A model generated the notes under the pieces. It searched no databases. It was not told the origin of the DNA and worked only from the letters and a program-made list of their open reading frames with translations. The position numbers were made by a program, and so were the translations under genes. A DNA stretch of 15,252 bases from an uncultured Sutterella sp. (lineage in GTDB: Bacteria > Pseudomonadota > Gammaproteobacteria > Burkholderiales > Burkholderiaceae_F). The first letter of the stretch is position 1, and each line of letters begins with the position of its first letter. The stretch is taken from the NCBI GenBank assembly GCA_934255515.1, contig CAKQON010000038.1, positions 1-15,252 of the forward strand, written 5' to 3'. Of this stretch, positions 1 through 6,411 are shown in pieces.

Positions 1-385
1 AGCCTCTGTGAAAATATTCCCCTTATCGTCATGCAGCTTCAAGGGGTGCTGTTACCGGATTTCTGGAAATTCACGAACTTATTAATACAGCATCTATATA
101 GCGCAAAGGTTCAGCGCGGCTGATGGTCTTCTGGAGAACCTCGAACGCTCGCGGCGGTCCGCCCGCCTCCGGGAGAGACATCCCGATTTTTGAAAGCAAT
201 CCCGGCGGAATCTCCTGTTTTTAGGGACATTCCGAATTTATCGAACGCACCTTAAGGTTTTGACGCTCTGAAAAGCGCTAGACTCACGCCTTCGAAATTT
301 CAGAGGAGCGCCACTAAGAAGCGCGCTAGAGCCCTCAACCCGACGGCGCATCCTCCGACCCCATCCTTTTGGAGATTGAAGAACC
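1..385. other. Upstream intergenic region, no supported gene
   Basis: No convincing complete gene is visible in these 385 bases. Plus frame 1 stays open from the window edge to a TGA at 121-123 (40 codons), which could be the tail of an upstream gene, but I recognise nothing in its translation. The first 110 or so bases are clearly more AT-rich than the rest of the window. A small hairpin at 170-185 (CGGGA/TCCCG) followed by TTTTT at 187-191 could be a weak plus-strand terminator. The fdxA promoter should lie between about 190 and 370; a TTGACG at 257-262 is present, but no -10 box stands at a good distance from it. Confidence 0.5.
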
Positions 386-709
386 ATGCCTCATGTTGTC
401 TGCGAAGCCTGCATCGGCTGCAAGCGTACCGACTGCGTGGACGTCTGCCCGGTGGATTGCTTCCGGGAAGGTCCGAATTTTCTTGTGATCGATCCCGATG
501 AGTGCATCGACTGCGCCGTCTGTATTCCGGAATGCCCGGAAGCAGCGATTTACGCCGAAGAGGACGTGCCCGAGGATCAGAAGGAATTCATCGAACTCAA
601 CGCTGAGCTCGCCCGCGAATGGCCTTCCATCACGCACCGCAAGCCCTATCCCGATGATGCGGATCAGTGGCGCGGCGTGAAGAACAAGATCCGCTTCCTG
701 AAGCGCTGA
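386..709 (+). CDS. fdxA: 7Fe ferredoxin FdxA ([3Fe-4S][4Fe-4S])
   Basis: This is a small cytoplasmic electron carrier of 107 residues, the normal length for the Azotobacter FdI / FdxA family. The cysteine pattern is complete: C9, C17 and C50 would bind the [3Fe-4S] cluster, and C21, C40, C43 and C46 the [4Fe-4S] cluster. C12 and C25 match the extra conserved cysteines of FdI. The middle ([20 protein letters not shown]) and the C-terminal half ([11 protein letters not shown]) are typical of the family. One oddity is C6, where FdI has threonine. The ATG is preceded by GGAG at 371-374, somewhat far away, and by purine-rich GAAGAA at 378-383. A strong terminator follows, so it is probably transcribed alone. 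The gene next to it, a ferredoxin-NADP+ reductase, is a natural redox partner. Confidence 0.96.
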   Translation: MPHVVCEACIGCKRTDCVDVCPVDCFREGPNFLVIDPDECIDCAVCIPECPEAAIYAEEDVPEDQKEFIELNAELAREWPSITHRKPYPDDADQWRGVKNKIRFLKR

Positions 710-759
710 TATCTGCGCTCCTTCGCCGGCAGAAAGATTCTGTCGCGATTCGCTCAAAG

Positions 760-789
760 TGGCCCGCCCGTTCGCGGGCCATTCTTTTT
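760..789 (+). terminator. Rho-independent terminator of fdxA
   Basis: A perfect 8-bp GC-rich stem (TGGCCCGC at 760-767, GCGGGCCA at 774-781) with a 6-base loop is followed by TTCTTTTT. It lies 50 bases after the fdxA stop and separates fdxA from fpr. Confidence 0.9.
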
Positions 790-871
790 AGAATCCTCTG
801 CATCCTGTCTTTTGGCTCGGAGTGCGCGCGCTTCTGCTCTGCGCCTCCTTGGTCTCACATTCGCATTGATC

Positions 872-1624
872 ATGCAGAAAATCAAGCTTATTTCGCGGCG
901 TCTTGCCGCCCCAACGCTCCACGTGCTTCAGTTTGGGCGCCCTGAGGGCTTCAGCTTCAAGCCCGGTCAGTTTGCCCGCCTCGGACTTCCCGCTGAAACG
1001 GAAGGTGCCGAGCCCGTGATCCGCGGCTATTCAATCGCTTCCGCGCCGGAGAGCCCCATGCTCGAATTCTTCATTACCGAAGTGAAGGGCGGCGCGCTCT
1101 CGCACCGCATCTGCGCGCTCAACCCCGGCGACGAAGTGCTCCTTGACGGCGACGCCGAAGGAGCGCTCACGCCGTCCCGCATTCCGGGAGGCGACACGCT
1201 CTGGCTTCTCGCCACGGGTTCCGGCCTCTCGCCTTTTGCGTCGATTGTGCGCTCGAGCGCCGTCTGGGATGCCTGGAAGGACATCGTGCTCGTTGAATCG
1301 GTGAGAAAGATCGAGGAGGCGGCCCTTGCCCGTGAGCTCGTCCTTTCGCTTCCCGCCGACCGCCGGCCGAAGCTCATCGTGACGACGACGCGCGAAGAGG
1401 ATCCTGCACGCCAGGGAGACCTTACGGGCAGAATCCCGGAGCTCCTCAAATCGGGCGCGCTTGAAAAAGCGGCCGGCCGTGAAATCACGCCCGAAAAATC
1501 CCGCCTCATGCTCTGCGGCAACCCCGACTTCATTGCCGACGCCCGTGCGACGCTTAAAGCCCGCGGCATCGTGTCCCCGCGCTTCGGCAAGCCCGGTCAG
1601 CTCGTCGTCGAGAACTTCTGGTAA
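872..1624 (+). CDS. fpr: Ferredoxin-NADP+ reductase, FAD-dependent
   Basis: This flavoenzyme moves electrons between NADP(H) and ferredoxin or flavodoxin in the cytoplasm. From the ATG at 872 it has 250 residues, close to the E. coli Fpr length. The N-terminal FAD-binding barrel carries the RxYS motif (RGYS, 51-54) and GGALSH (73-78), which contacts the FAD phosphates. The NADP-binding half has ATGSGLSPF (114-122) and CGNPDF (215-220). The chain ends in VENFW, like the aromatic C-terminal tail that stacks on FAD in bacterial subclass II enzymes. The frame is also open back to a TTG at 812, but those 20 extra residues do not match the family and the ATG fits; no clear Shine-Dalgarno precedes either. 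It is 18 bases from the RnfB-like gene, so they are very likely co-transcribed. Confidence 0.93.
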   Translation: MQKIKLISRRLAAPTLHVLQFGRPEGFSFKPGQFARLGLPAETEGAEPVIRGYSIASAPESPMLEFFITEVKGGALSHRICALNPGDEVLLDGDAEGALTPSRIPGGDTLWLLATGSGLSPFASIVRSSAVWDAWKDIVLVESVRKIEEAALARELVLSLPADRRPKLIVTTTREEDPARQGDLTGRIPELLKSGALEKAAGREITPEKSRLMLCGNPDFIADARATLKARGIVSPRFGKPGQLVVENFW

Positions 1625-1642
1625 CCGGAGAGGAATTGGAGA

Positions 1643-2260
1643 ATGCAGCTTCCTCCGTTTCGTCCGAGCGCTGAGACCATTGACGATCTTCTCCCGCAGA
1701 CGGAATGCCGTCAGTGCGGGTTCGAGGGGTGCGCCGCCTACGCGCAGGCCATTGCCGAGGGGCTCGCGCCCATCAACCGCTGCGCCCCCGGCGGGGCGCG
1801 CGGCATCCGGCGGCTTGCCGCCGCTACCGGGCTCCCCGAGCTCCCGCTCGACCCCGAATACGGCACCGAAGTCCCCTTTGCCCGCGCAACGATCCGCGCC
1901 GACGAGTGCATCGGATGCTCCTGGTGCGCGAAAGCCTGCCCGACCGACGCCATTGCCGGGGCTCCGAAGCACCTTCATGCCGTGCTTGAATCGCGCTGCA
2001 CGGGCTGCAGCCTCTGCGCGCCCGCCTGCCCGATGGACTGCATCGACTTTGTCGATGCCGGCCGTGATTGGACGGACGACGATGCAAAGAAAGCGAAGGC
2101 CAACCATGAAGCCGCCTGGGCGCGGCGCGTGAGACGCGCGGCGCTCGAAGACGCGCGTCTTGCCGGCCGCCGCAGCAGCAGCCCTGCGGAAACCAGGGAA
2201 AACGCCAAAAAAGCCTTCATGGCGGACATCCTCGCCATGGCGCGCGCCGGACGCCGCTGA
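1643..2260 (+). CDS. rnfB: RnfB-like iron-sulfur protein, soluble form
   Basis: This is a ferredoxin-type electron-transfer protein of 205 residues. The N-terminal 'Fe-S' domain of RnfB is present (C22, C25, C30, C47, with the CRQCGFEGC signature), followed by two [4Fe-4S] ferredoxin motifs: C89, C92, C95, C99 and C119, C122, C125, C129. The last 65 residues are charged and alanine/arginine-rich with no recognised domain. In E. coli RnfB a hydrophobic anchor precedes the Fe-S domain; here the chain begins about 20 residues before the first cysteine with no hydrophobic stretch, so it should be cytosolic. No other rnf gene is in the window. A good ribosome site (GGAG-rich, 1627-1641) precedes the ATG. 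It sits between fpr and nth, and from general knowledge this rnfB-nth neighbourhood recurs in betaproteobacteria. Its real electron partner is unknown. Confidence 0.88.
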   Translation: MQLPPFRPSAETIDDLLPQTECRQCGFEGCAAYAQAIAEGLAPINRCAPGGARGIRRLAAATGLPELPLDPEYGTEVPFARATIRADECIGCSWCAKACPTDAIAGAPKHLHAVLESRCTGCSLCAPACPMDCIDFVDAGRDWTDDDAKKAKANHEAAWARRVRRAALEDARLAGRRSSSPAETRENAKKAFMADILAMARAGRR

Positions 2261-2299
2261 CCTCCCGGCATAACAAGAAATTGCCTACAAGACCCCGGA

Positions 2300-3037
2300 A
2301 TGCCCGTTTTAAAGAAAGACCGCGCTGCCTTCATGGCGGCGCTCGCAAAGCTCAATCCCGATCCCAAATCGGAATTGAACTACACCACGCCCTTTGAACT
2401 TCTCATCGCCGTCATGCTTTCCGCGCAGGCGACGGACAAGGGCGTCAATCTCGCCACCGCGAAGCTCTTTCCCGTCGCCAATACCCCGGAAAAGATCCTT
2501 GCCCTGGGGCTCGAAAACCTCACGGCCTACGTGAACACCATCAACCTCTACCGCACGAAGGCGGCGCACATCATGGAGGCCTGCCGCATCCTTGTCGACC
2601 AATACGGCGGAGAGGTCCCCCGCACGATGAAGGAGCTTGTCGCGCTTCCCGGCGTCGGCAGGAAAACCGCCAACGTCGTTCTCAACGTGGCCTTCCACGA
2701 GCCGACGATTGCGGTCGACACGCACATCTTCCGCGTCTGCAACCGCACCGGCTTTGCGACGGGGAAAACCCCGACCGAGGTGGAGGAAAAGCTTCTCAAG
2801 ATCGTCCCGGACGAATTCAAGCTCAACGCCCACCACTGGCTTCTCCTCTTCGGGCGCTACCTCTGCAAGGCGAGAAACCCCGAGTGCACGAAGTGCCCGG
2901 TGGCTAATTTCTGCAATGCGCCCGAAAAGAAAGCGGCGCTCGCGGCCGCAGCCGAGGAGGCCGCGGACCTCGTTCCCGGAACGCCGCCCAAGAAGCCCGC
3001 TCGCAGAAAGACTGCGGCGATGAAAGCCCCGGATTAA
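2300..3037 (+). CDS. nth: Endonuclease III, DNA glycosylase/AP lyase
   Basis: This base-excision repair enzyme removes oxidised pyrimidines and cuts the abasic site by beta-elimination. The helix-hairpin-helix motif is LPGVGRKTA (116-124), with catalytic Lys122. The catalytic aspartate is Asp140 in VDTHIFRV. The [4Fe-4S] cluster cysteines follow the exact C-X6-C-X2-C-X5-C spacing (189, 196, 199, 205). At 245 residues it is longer than the 211 of E. coli Nth. The extra length is a C-terminal tail of about 40 residues, first alanine/glutamate-rich, then basic (KKPARRK). It is 39 bases after the RnfB-like gene and probably the last gene of the fpr-rnfB-nth transcript. No strong Shine-Dalgarno is visible before the ATG. 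The bidirectional hairpin just downstream ends the unit. Confidence 0.97.
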   Translation: MPVLKKDRAAFMAALAKLNPDPKSELNYTTPFELLIAVMLSAQATDKGVNLATAKLFPVANTPEKILALGLENLTAYVNTINLYRTKAAHIMEACRILVDQYGGEVPRTMKELVALPGVGRKTANVVLNVAFHEPTIAVDTHIFRVCNRTGFATGKTPTEVEEKLLKIVPDEFKLNAHHWLLLFGRYLCKARNPECTKCPVANFCNAPEKKAALAAAAEEAADLVPGTPPKKPARRKTAAMKAPD

Positions 3038-3055
3038 CGACGGCAAAAGAATCTC

Positions 3056-3096
3056 AAAAAAAGGAGAGACCCCGCTGAAGGCCTCTCCTTTTCTTT
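3056..3096. terminator. Bidirectional terminator between nth and the SH3/NlpC-like gene
   Basis: A perfect 10-bp stem (AAAAGGAGAG at 3059-3068, CTCTCCTTTT at 3083-3092) encloses a 14-base loop. On the plus strand it runs into TTTTCTTTT; on the minus strand the A-run at 3056-3062 supplies seven U. It therefore serves both convergent genes, with stop codons only 18 and 7 bases from its ends. Confidence 0.9.
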
Positions 3097-3103
3097 TGAT
3101 CCG

Positions 3104-4429
3104 TCAGCGAAGCCGACAGCGCACCGCGCCCGCCGGAGGCGCCTGATTGAAGGGGTGGGAGCGGATGGAGAGAAGGCACGGGGTTGCGAGCTGTGAAACC
3201 TCGGGCCGCACCGCCCAGAGGAAGGGCCCGAGCCCGCCGTTCGCATCCGCCCGCGGCCGCGTCGAAAAAACAAAAATCGCGGCGCCTCCAGTCTTCAGAT
3301 CGTCCGCCGCAAAGCGGCCCTTTCCGACCCAGACGCCCGAATGCCTCACGCGCCCGTTGTCGCCGAAGAAAACGAGGTCGCCGGGCTTCAGTTCGCTTCC
3401 GCGCTTTCCGCCCGAAAGCGGAGCGCCGAGACGCGCCTGACGATCCGGATCCGAGGGCAGAATCAGGTCGTGCAGACGATAGGCGCCCTCCGGCAAACTC
3501 ATTCCGGCTTCGTTCTTCTTCCATCCGGCGCCCGCAAGCTTCTCTGCGGACTGAGCGGCCTTCGCGAGAAATCCTGCCGGGGATTCCCTGCGCAGATTAT
3601 CCTCGTTTGCGGCGAATTCATCGTGGTCGACCGCGTCGTTCGCGCGAAGGTTGCCGGTTCTGCCGTCAGGCAGAATCACGCTCCAGCCGCCATCAGGGAG
3701 CTTCCTTTCGATCGGAAGCTCCGACGCAAAAGGCGCCTTGAGGATGGTCTTCCCGTCGCCCGAACCATTCACTTCAATTTCTGCCGCAAGAGCCGTCACA
3801 AGAACCTGACTGCGCCGGTTCCATGCGACGATCGCGATGTCGTTTCTGAGCGAAAGCTCTTCCGCGCGCATCCACCCCACCCGGCCTTCCGTCGACTTCA
3901 CGAGCACCAGTCCGTCGAAACGGTTGAGAAGCACCTCCACCCGGCTTCCGAGGGGAAGCCTGAGCTCCGGCGTCCGGCCGTCAGCAAGCGCATCGGATTC
4001 AGACGAAAGACTCCCCCACGGAGTCTTCACGATGCCCCAGGTGAGGCGCTTCAGATCGTCGGCGTTTGGGACTTCCTCAACGCTCGACTCAATCCCGAGA
4101 CCCGAGGCGGAGAGTTCCGCATAAAAGCCCGCGAGGAGCCCCCGGTCGGCCGATGTGCCCGAAACGGCTACGGCACCCGACGAGATCCCGGGCCTGAATT
4201 CCAAGTGAAGAAGATCCGTGCGCGCGTCGAGATCGACCCTCTCCGCATAAGCCTTCCAGAGCGCCGCAGCCGCGTCGACGGGATTGAGCGGAAGCCCCTC
4301 GGCGGCCGGAACTTCCGGCCGTGAAGGAACTGCGGGACCCGCTGCCGCCGGCGCCCCACAGATGGGGCCAGAGGTGAGATAAAGGGCGGCGAGGAGGCCC
4401 GCAAGCACCGATCTTCCAACGCGCTTCAT
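3104..4429 (-). CDS. Secreted SH3 / NlpC-P60-like protein, apparently without catalytic Cys
   Basis: Numbering counts from the upstream ATG at 4435 (443 residues); the ATG at 4429 is residue 3 and is preferred because GGGAG lies 9 bases from it but only 3 from the other. The N-terminus is a signal peptide: KR near the start, a hydrophobic core at about 9-25, and a likely cut after APA (28-30). C26 lies in no proper lipobox. Residues 55-130 match the N-terminal domain of YkfC-type cell-wall peptidases. Two SH3-like segments follow, 133-195 (ending GRVGWM) and 204-265. The C-terminal part aligns with NlpC/P60: LILPSDPDRQARLG (324-337), LKPGDLVFFGD (349-359) and RHSGVWVGKGRF with His365. However, the stretch that should hold YxWGG and the DCSG nucleophile (about 303-316) is shortened and has no cysteine. 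It is therefore probably a non-enzymatic peptidoglycan-binding relative. It is coupled to the kinase gene upstream. Confidence 0.75.
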   Translation of the reverse strand: MKRVGRSVLAGLLAALYLTSGPICGAPAAAGPAVPSRPEVPAAEGLPLNPVDAAAALWKAYAERVDLDARTDLLHLEFRPGISSGAVAVSGTSADRGLLAGFYAELSASGLGIESSVEEVPNADDLKRLTWGIVKTPWGSLSSESDALADGRTPELRLPLGSRVEVLLNRFDGLVLVKSTEGRVGWMRAEELSLRNDIAIVAWNRRSQVLVTALAAEIEVNGSGDGKTILKAPFASELPIERKLPDGGWSVILPDGRTGNLRANDAVDHDEFAANEDNLRRESPAGFLAKAAQSAEKLAGAGWKKNEAGMSLPEGAYRLHDLILPSDPDRQARLGAPLSGGKRGSELKPGDLVFFGDNGRVRHSGVWVGKGRFAADDLKTGGAAIFVFSTRPRADANGGLGPFLWAVRPEVSQLATPCLLSIRSHPFNQAPPAGAVRCRLR

Positions 4430-4438
4430 TTCCATCGG

Positions 4439-4443
4439 CTCCC
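4439..4443 (-). promoter_or_regulatory. Ribosome binding site for the SH3/NlpC-like gene
   Basis: GGGAG on the minus strand lies between the kinase stop (TGA, 4447-4445) and two in-frame ATG codons. Spacing is 3 bases to the ATG at 4435 and 9 bases to the ATG at 4429, which favours the second. The short distance suggests translational coupling. Confidence 0.6.
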
Positions 4444-4444
4444 G

Positions 4445-6340
4445 TCAGCTGATCTGTCTCGCCGAAGCCGGGAGCTTCAGCAGAACGCGCGTGCCGCCGA
4501 TCGGGCTCGCGCGCTCGACGGTCACCACCGCGCCGATGCGCGAGGCGCGCTCCTGCATGATGGAAAGACCCACATGCTGGCCCTTCCTCTCCTCAACCAC
4601 CGCCTGATCGATGCCGACTCCGTCGTCGACGATTTCCACCGTCAAATCGTCCTCGTTTCTTATGGATACCTTGACGCTCGAGGCCTGAGCGTGCTTGCGC
4701 ACGTTCGAGAGCGCTTCCTGGATGATGAAGATCACCTGGAGCTTTTCGCGCGGCGTAAGCTTCGGACCGTCTCCGACCGAGGAGAGCCGCACGCCGATGT
4801 GCGCCTGGCCTTCGAAGCGGTCGATCACGGTGCGCACGCCCTGCAGGAACCCTTCGTTGTGGAGGCGCTCGCGGAAGTTGAGGAGGAGCTCGCGAACATC
4901 CTCGTAGCACTCCTGCACGCCCGTGCGGATGGCTTCAAGCGACTCGTCGCGGAGCTTCTCATCCTTGTCGCGGATCGCGTCGGAGAGGAACTGCACCTGA
5001 AGGTTCAGGTAGGAGAGCGCCTGCGCGATCGAATCGTGAAGTCCCTGAGCGAGAAGCTGGCGCTCCTGAATGACGGCGTACTGGCGGTCGCGGTCGATGA
5101 GGCGCTGGTTGTCGATCGCAACGCCCAGGTGCATCGCGAAGGATTCAAGGAGCTGCGTCATCTGTGAGGAGAGCAGCGACTCCTCGCGGAAGATGAGCAT
5201 GTAGCTGCCGATGCTTTCCGAAACGCTTCTCACATTGAAGCAGTAAGCGGTCGTGAAGCCCGCCCTGGCGAGCGTCCGCGCAAGCATGCGGCCGTCGGTC
5301 TTGAGATCCACGCGCACGGGGTAGTTCTTCTGCACGACGGTGCGGAAAATCGAATCCTCCCATGGGATCCTCGACGACTCCCTGAGGGCCTCCGCCGTGA
5401 GGCCGCTCGAAGCCGCAACATCAACGCAGCCCGCCTTCTGATCGACGAGCATCACGAGGCAGGCATCAGCCTCCGTATAGCGCACGACGCGCTCGGCAAA
5501 GCCGTCGGTAAGCTCCTCGAGCGACCTCTGCTGGGAGAAGAAGGACGTGGTCTCGTAGAGCTGCGCAAGATGGCGGTTCTTTTCCTCGACCGAAGCGGTC
5601 TTTTCAGCCACCTTCTGCTCGAGGTTGTTGTAGAGATCCTCGAGCCTGTCGGCCATGCGGTTGAAGCCCACCGCGATGCGGCCGATCTCGTCGTCGCTCT
5701 TCACCTCAACGCGCGCGGCAAGGTCGCCCCCGGAGAGGCGGTTGATGCCTTCGCCGAGGCTTCCGATCGGACGGATCACCCAACGCAGAAGGAGCAGCAT
5801 GATCGTGAAGAGGCTCCCGATCGCGAGCACGATGAGGAGAATCTGCAGGTACCTCAGCTGCCAGAGATAGTCGTAGCGCCAGGCGTCGATCTTGTCCGCC
5901 AGATCGGTAAGCTCGGCCGTATAGACGCGCACCATTTCCGTATCCACCTGACGGCTGCCCTCCTTGGACGCGATCAGCATGGGCTCGACCTCGCTCTTCC
6001 AGCGATGCTCCAGCGTCTCGAGCGCAGTATGGAAATCGCCCTCGCGCGGGAGCTCAAGCGGCTGCCAGGCGTCGCCCACCCGGATCACCCTGAACTGGGT
6101 CGTGACGCGCGTGAGCTCGTCGTCGAGAAGCTTCTCGGGGAAGATCGGCTGCGTAAAGTAGGCGGACCGATAGACCTGCATGCGCAGTTCTGCGATCGAA
6201 AACTTCGCCGCTGCGCTCGCCTCGAGCTCCCAGTTGAGGAGCATCGTCCAGCCGATCGAACTCACGATGAAGCTCACCCAGAGGAGCGTGAGAAAAAGGA
6301 GGCGCGTCGAAAGACTTCGGAAGAACTTGGGGATCTTCAT
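4445..6340 (-). CDS. NarX/NarQ-family nitrate/nitrite sensor histidine kinase
   Basis: This is a membrane two-component sensor of 631 residues. TM1 is about 12-36 and TM2 about 164-186, enclosing a periplasmic domain. That domain holds a P-box-like segment, ELRMQVYR (51-58), matching SLRMQSYR of E. coli NarX and keeping both arginines (R53, R58) equivalent to those that bind nitrate. Then come HAMP (about 187-240), a coiled linker, a GAF-like domain (about 265-410), a HisKA_3 dimerisation domain with ERQLLAQGLHDSIAQ and phospho-acceptor His435, and a HATPase with N-box EALSNVRKHA, DDGVGI (572-577) and HVGLSIMQERA. The frame is open to a TTG at 6388, but that codon lies inside a hairpin, so the ATG at 6340 is chosen; no good Shine-Dalgarno precedes it. 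No response regulator is in the window. Nitrate as ligand is inferred from the P-box only. Confidence 0.88.
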   Translation of the reverse strand: MKIPKFFRSLSTRLLFLTLLWVSFIVSSIGWTMLLNWELEASAAAKFSIAELRMQVYRSAYFTQPIFPEKLLDDELTRVTTQFRVIRVGDAWQPLELPREGDFHTALETLEHRWKSEVEPMLIASKEGSRQVDTEMVRVYTAELTDLADKIDAWRYDYLWQLRYLQILLIVLAIGSLFTIMLLLLRWVIRPIGSLGEGINRLSGGDLAARVEVKSDDEIGRIAVGFNRMADRLEDLYNNLEQKVAEKTASVEEKNRHLAQLYETTSFFSQQRSLEELTDGFAERVVRYTEADACLVMLVDQKAGCVDVAASSGLTAEALRESSRIPWEDSIFRTVVQKNYPVRVDLKTDGRMLARTLARAGFTTAYCFNVRSVSESIGSYMLIFREESLLSSQMTQLLESFAMHLGVAIDNQRLIDRDRQYAVIQERQLLAQGLHDSIAQALSYLNLQVQFLSDAIRDKDEKLRDESLEAIRTGVQECYEDVRELLLNFRERLHNEGFLQGVRTVIDRFEGQAHIGVRLSSVGDGPKLTPREKLQVIFIIQEALSNVRKHAQASSVKVSIRNEDDLTVEIVDDGVGIDQAVVEERKGQHVGLSIMQERASRIGAVVTVERASPIGGTRVLLKLPASARQIS

Positions 6341-6355
6341 GGAGGAAGGGAATCT

Positions 6356-6405
6356 GAATAAGAGAAGGCTGCCGGATCCTGGCCTCAAGCCGGTATCCGG
6401 CAGCC
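6356..6405 (-). terminator. Terminator or attenuator hairpin between parC and the kinase gene
   Basis: An 11-bp perfect stem (GGCTGCCGGAT at 6367-6377, ATCCGGCAGCC at 6395-6405) with a 17-base loop lies 7 bases beyond the parC stop. On the minus strand it runs into TTCTCTTATTC, an imperfect U tract, so termination may be partial. Its last arm is 27 bases before the kinase ATG, so some parEC transcripts may read into the kinase gene. Confidence 0.7.
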
Positions 6406-6411
6406 CTTTGT

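Noticed and set aside
270..330. Imperfect direct repeat around GCGCTAG (276-282 and 323-329) upstream of fdxA
   Set aside because: Only seven bases repeat exactly; too short to call a binding site without comparison to other genomes.
3341..4324. 327-residue plus-strand frame opposite the SH3/NlpC-like gene
   Set aside because: The minus-strand reading has a signal peptide, SH3 and NlpC/P60 motifs; this one has none.
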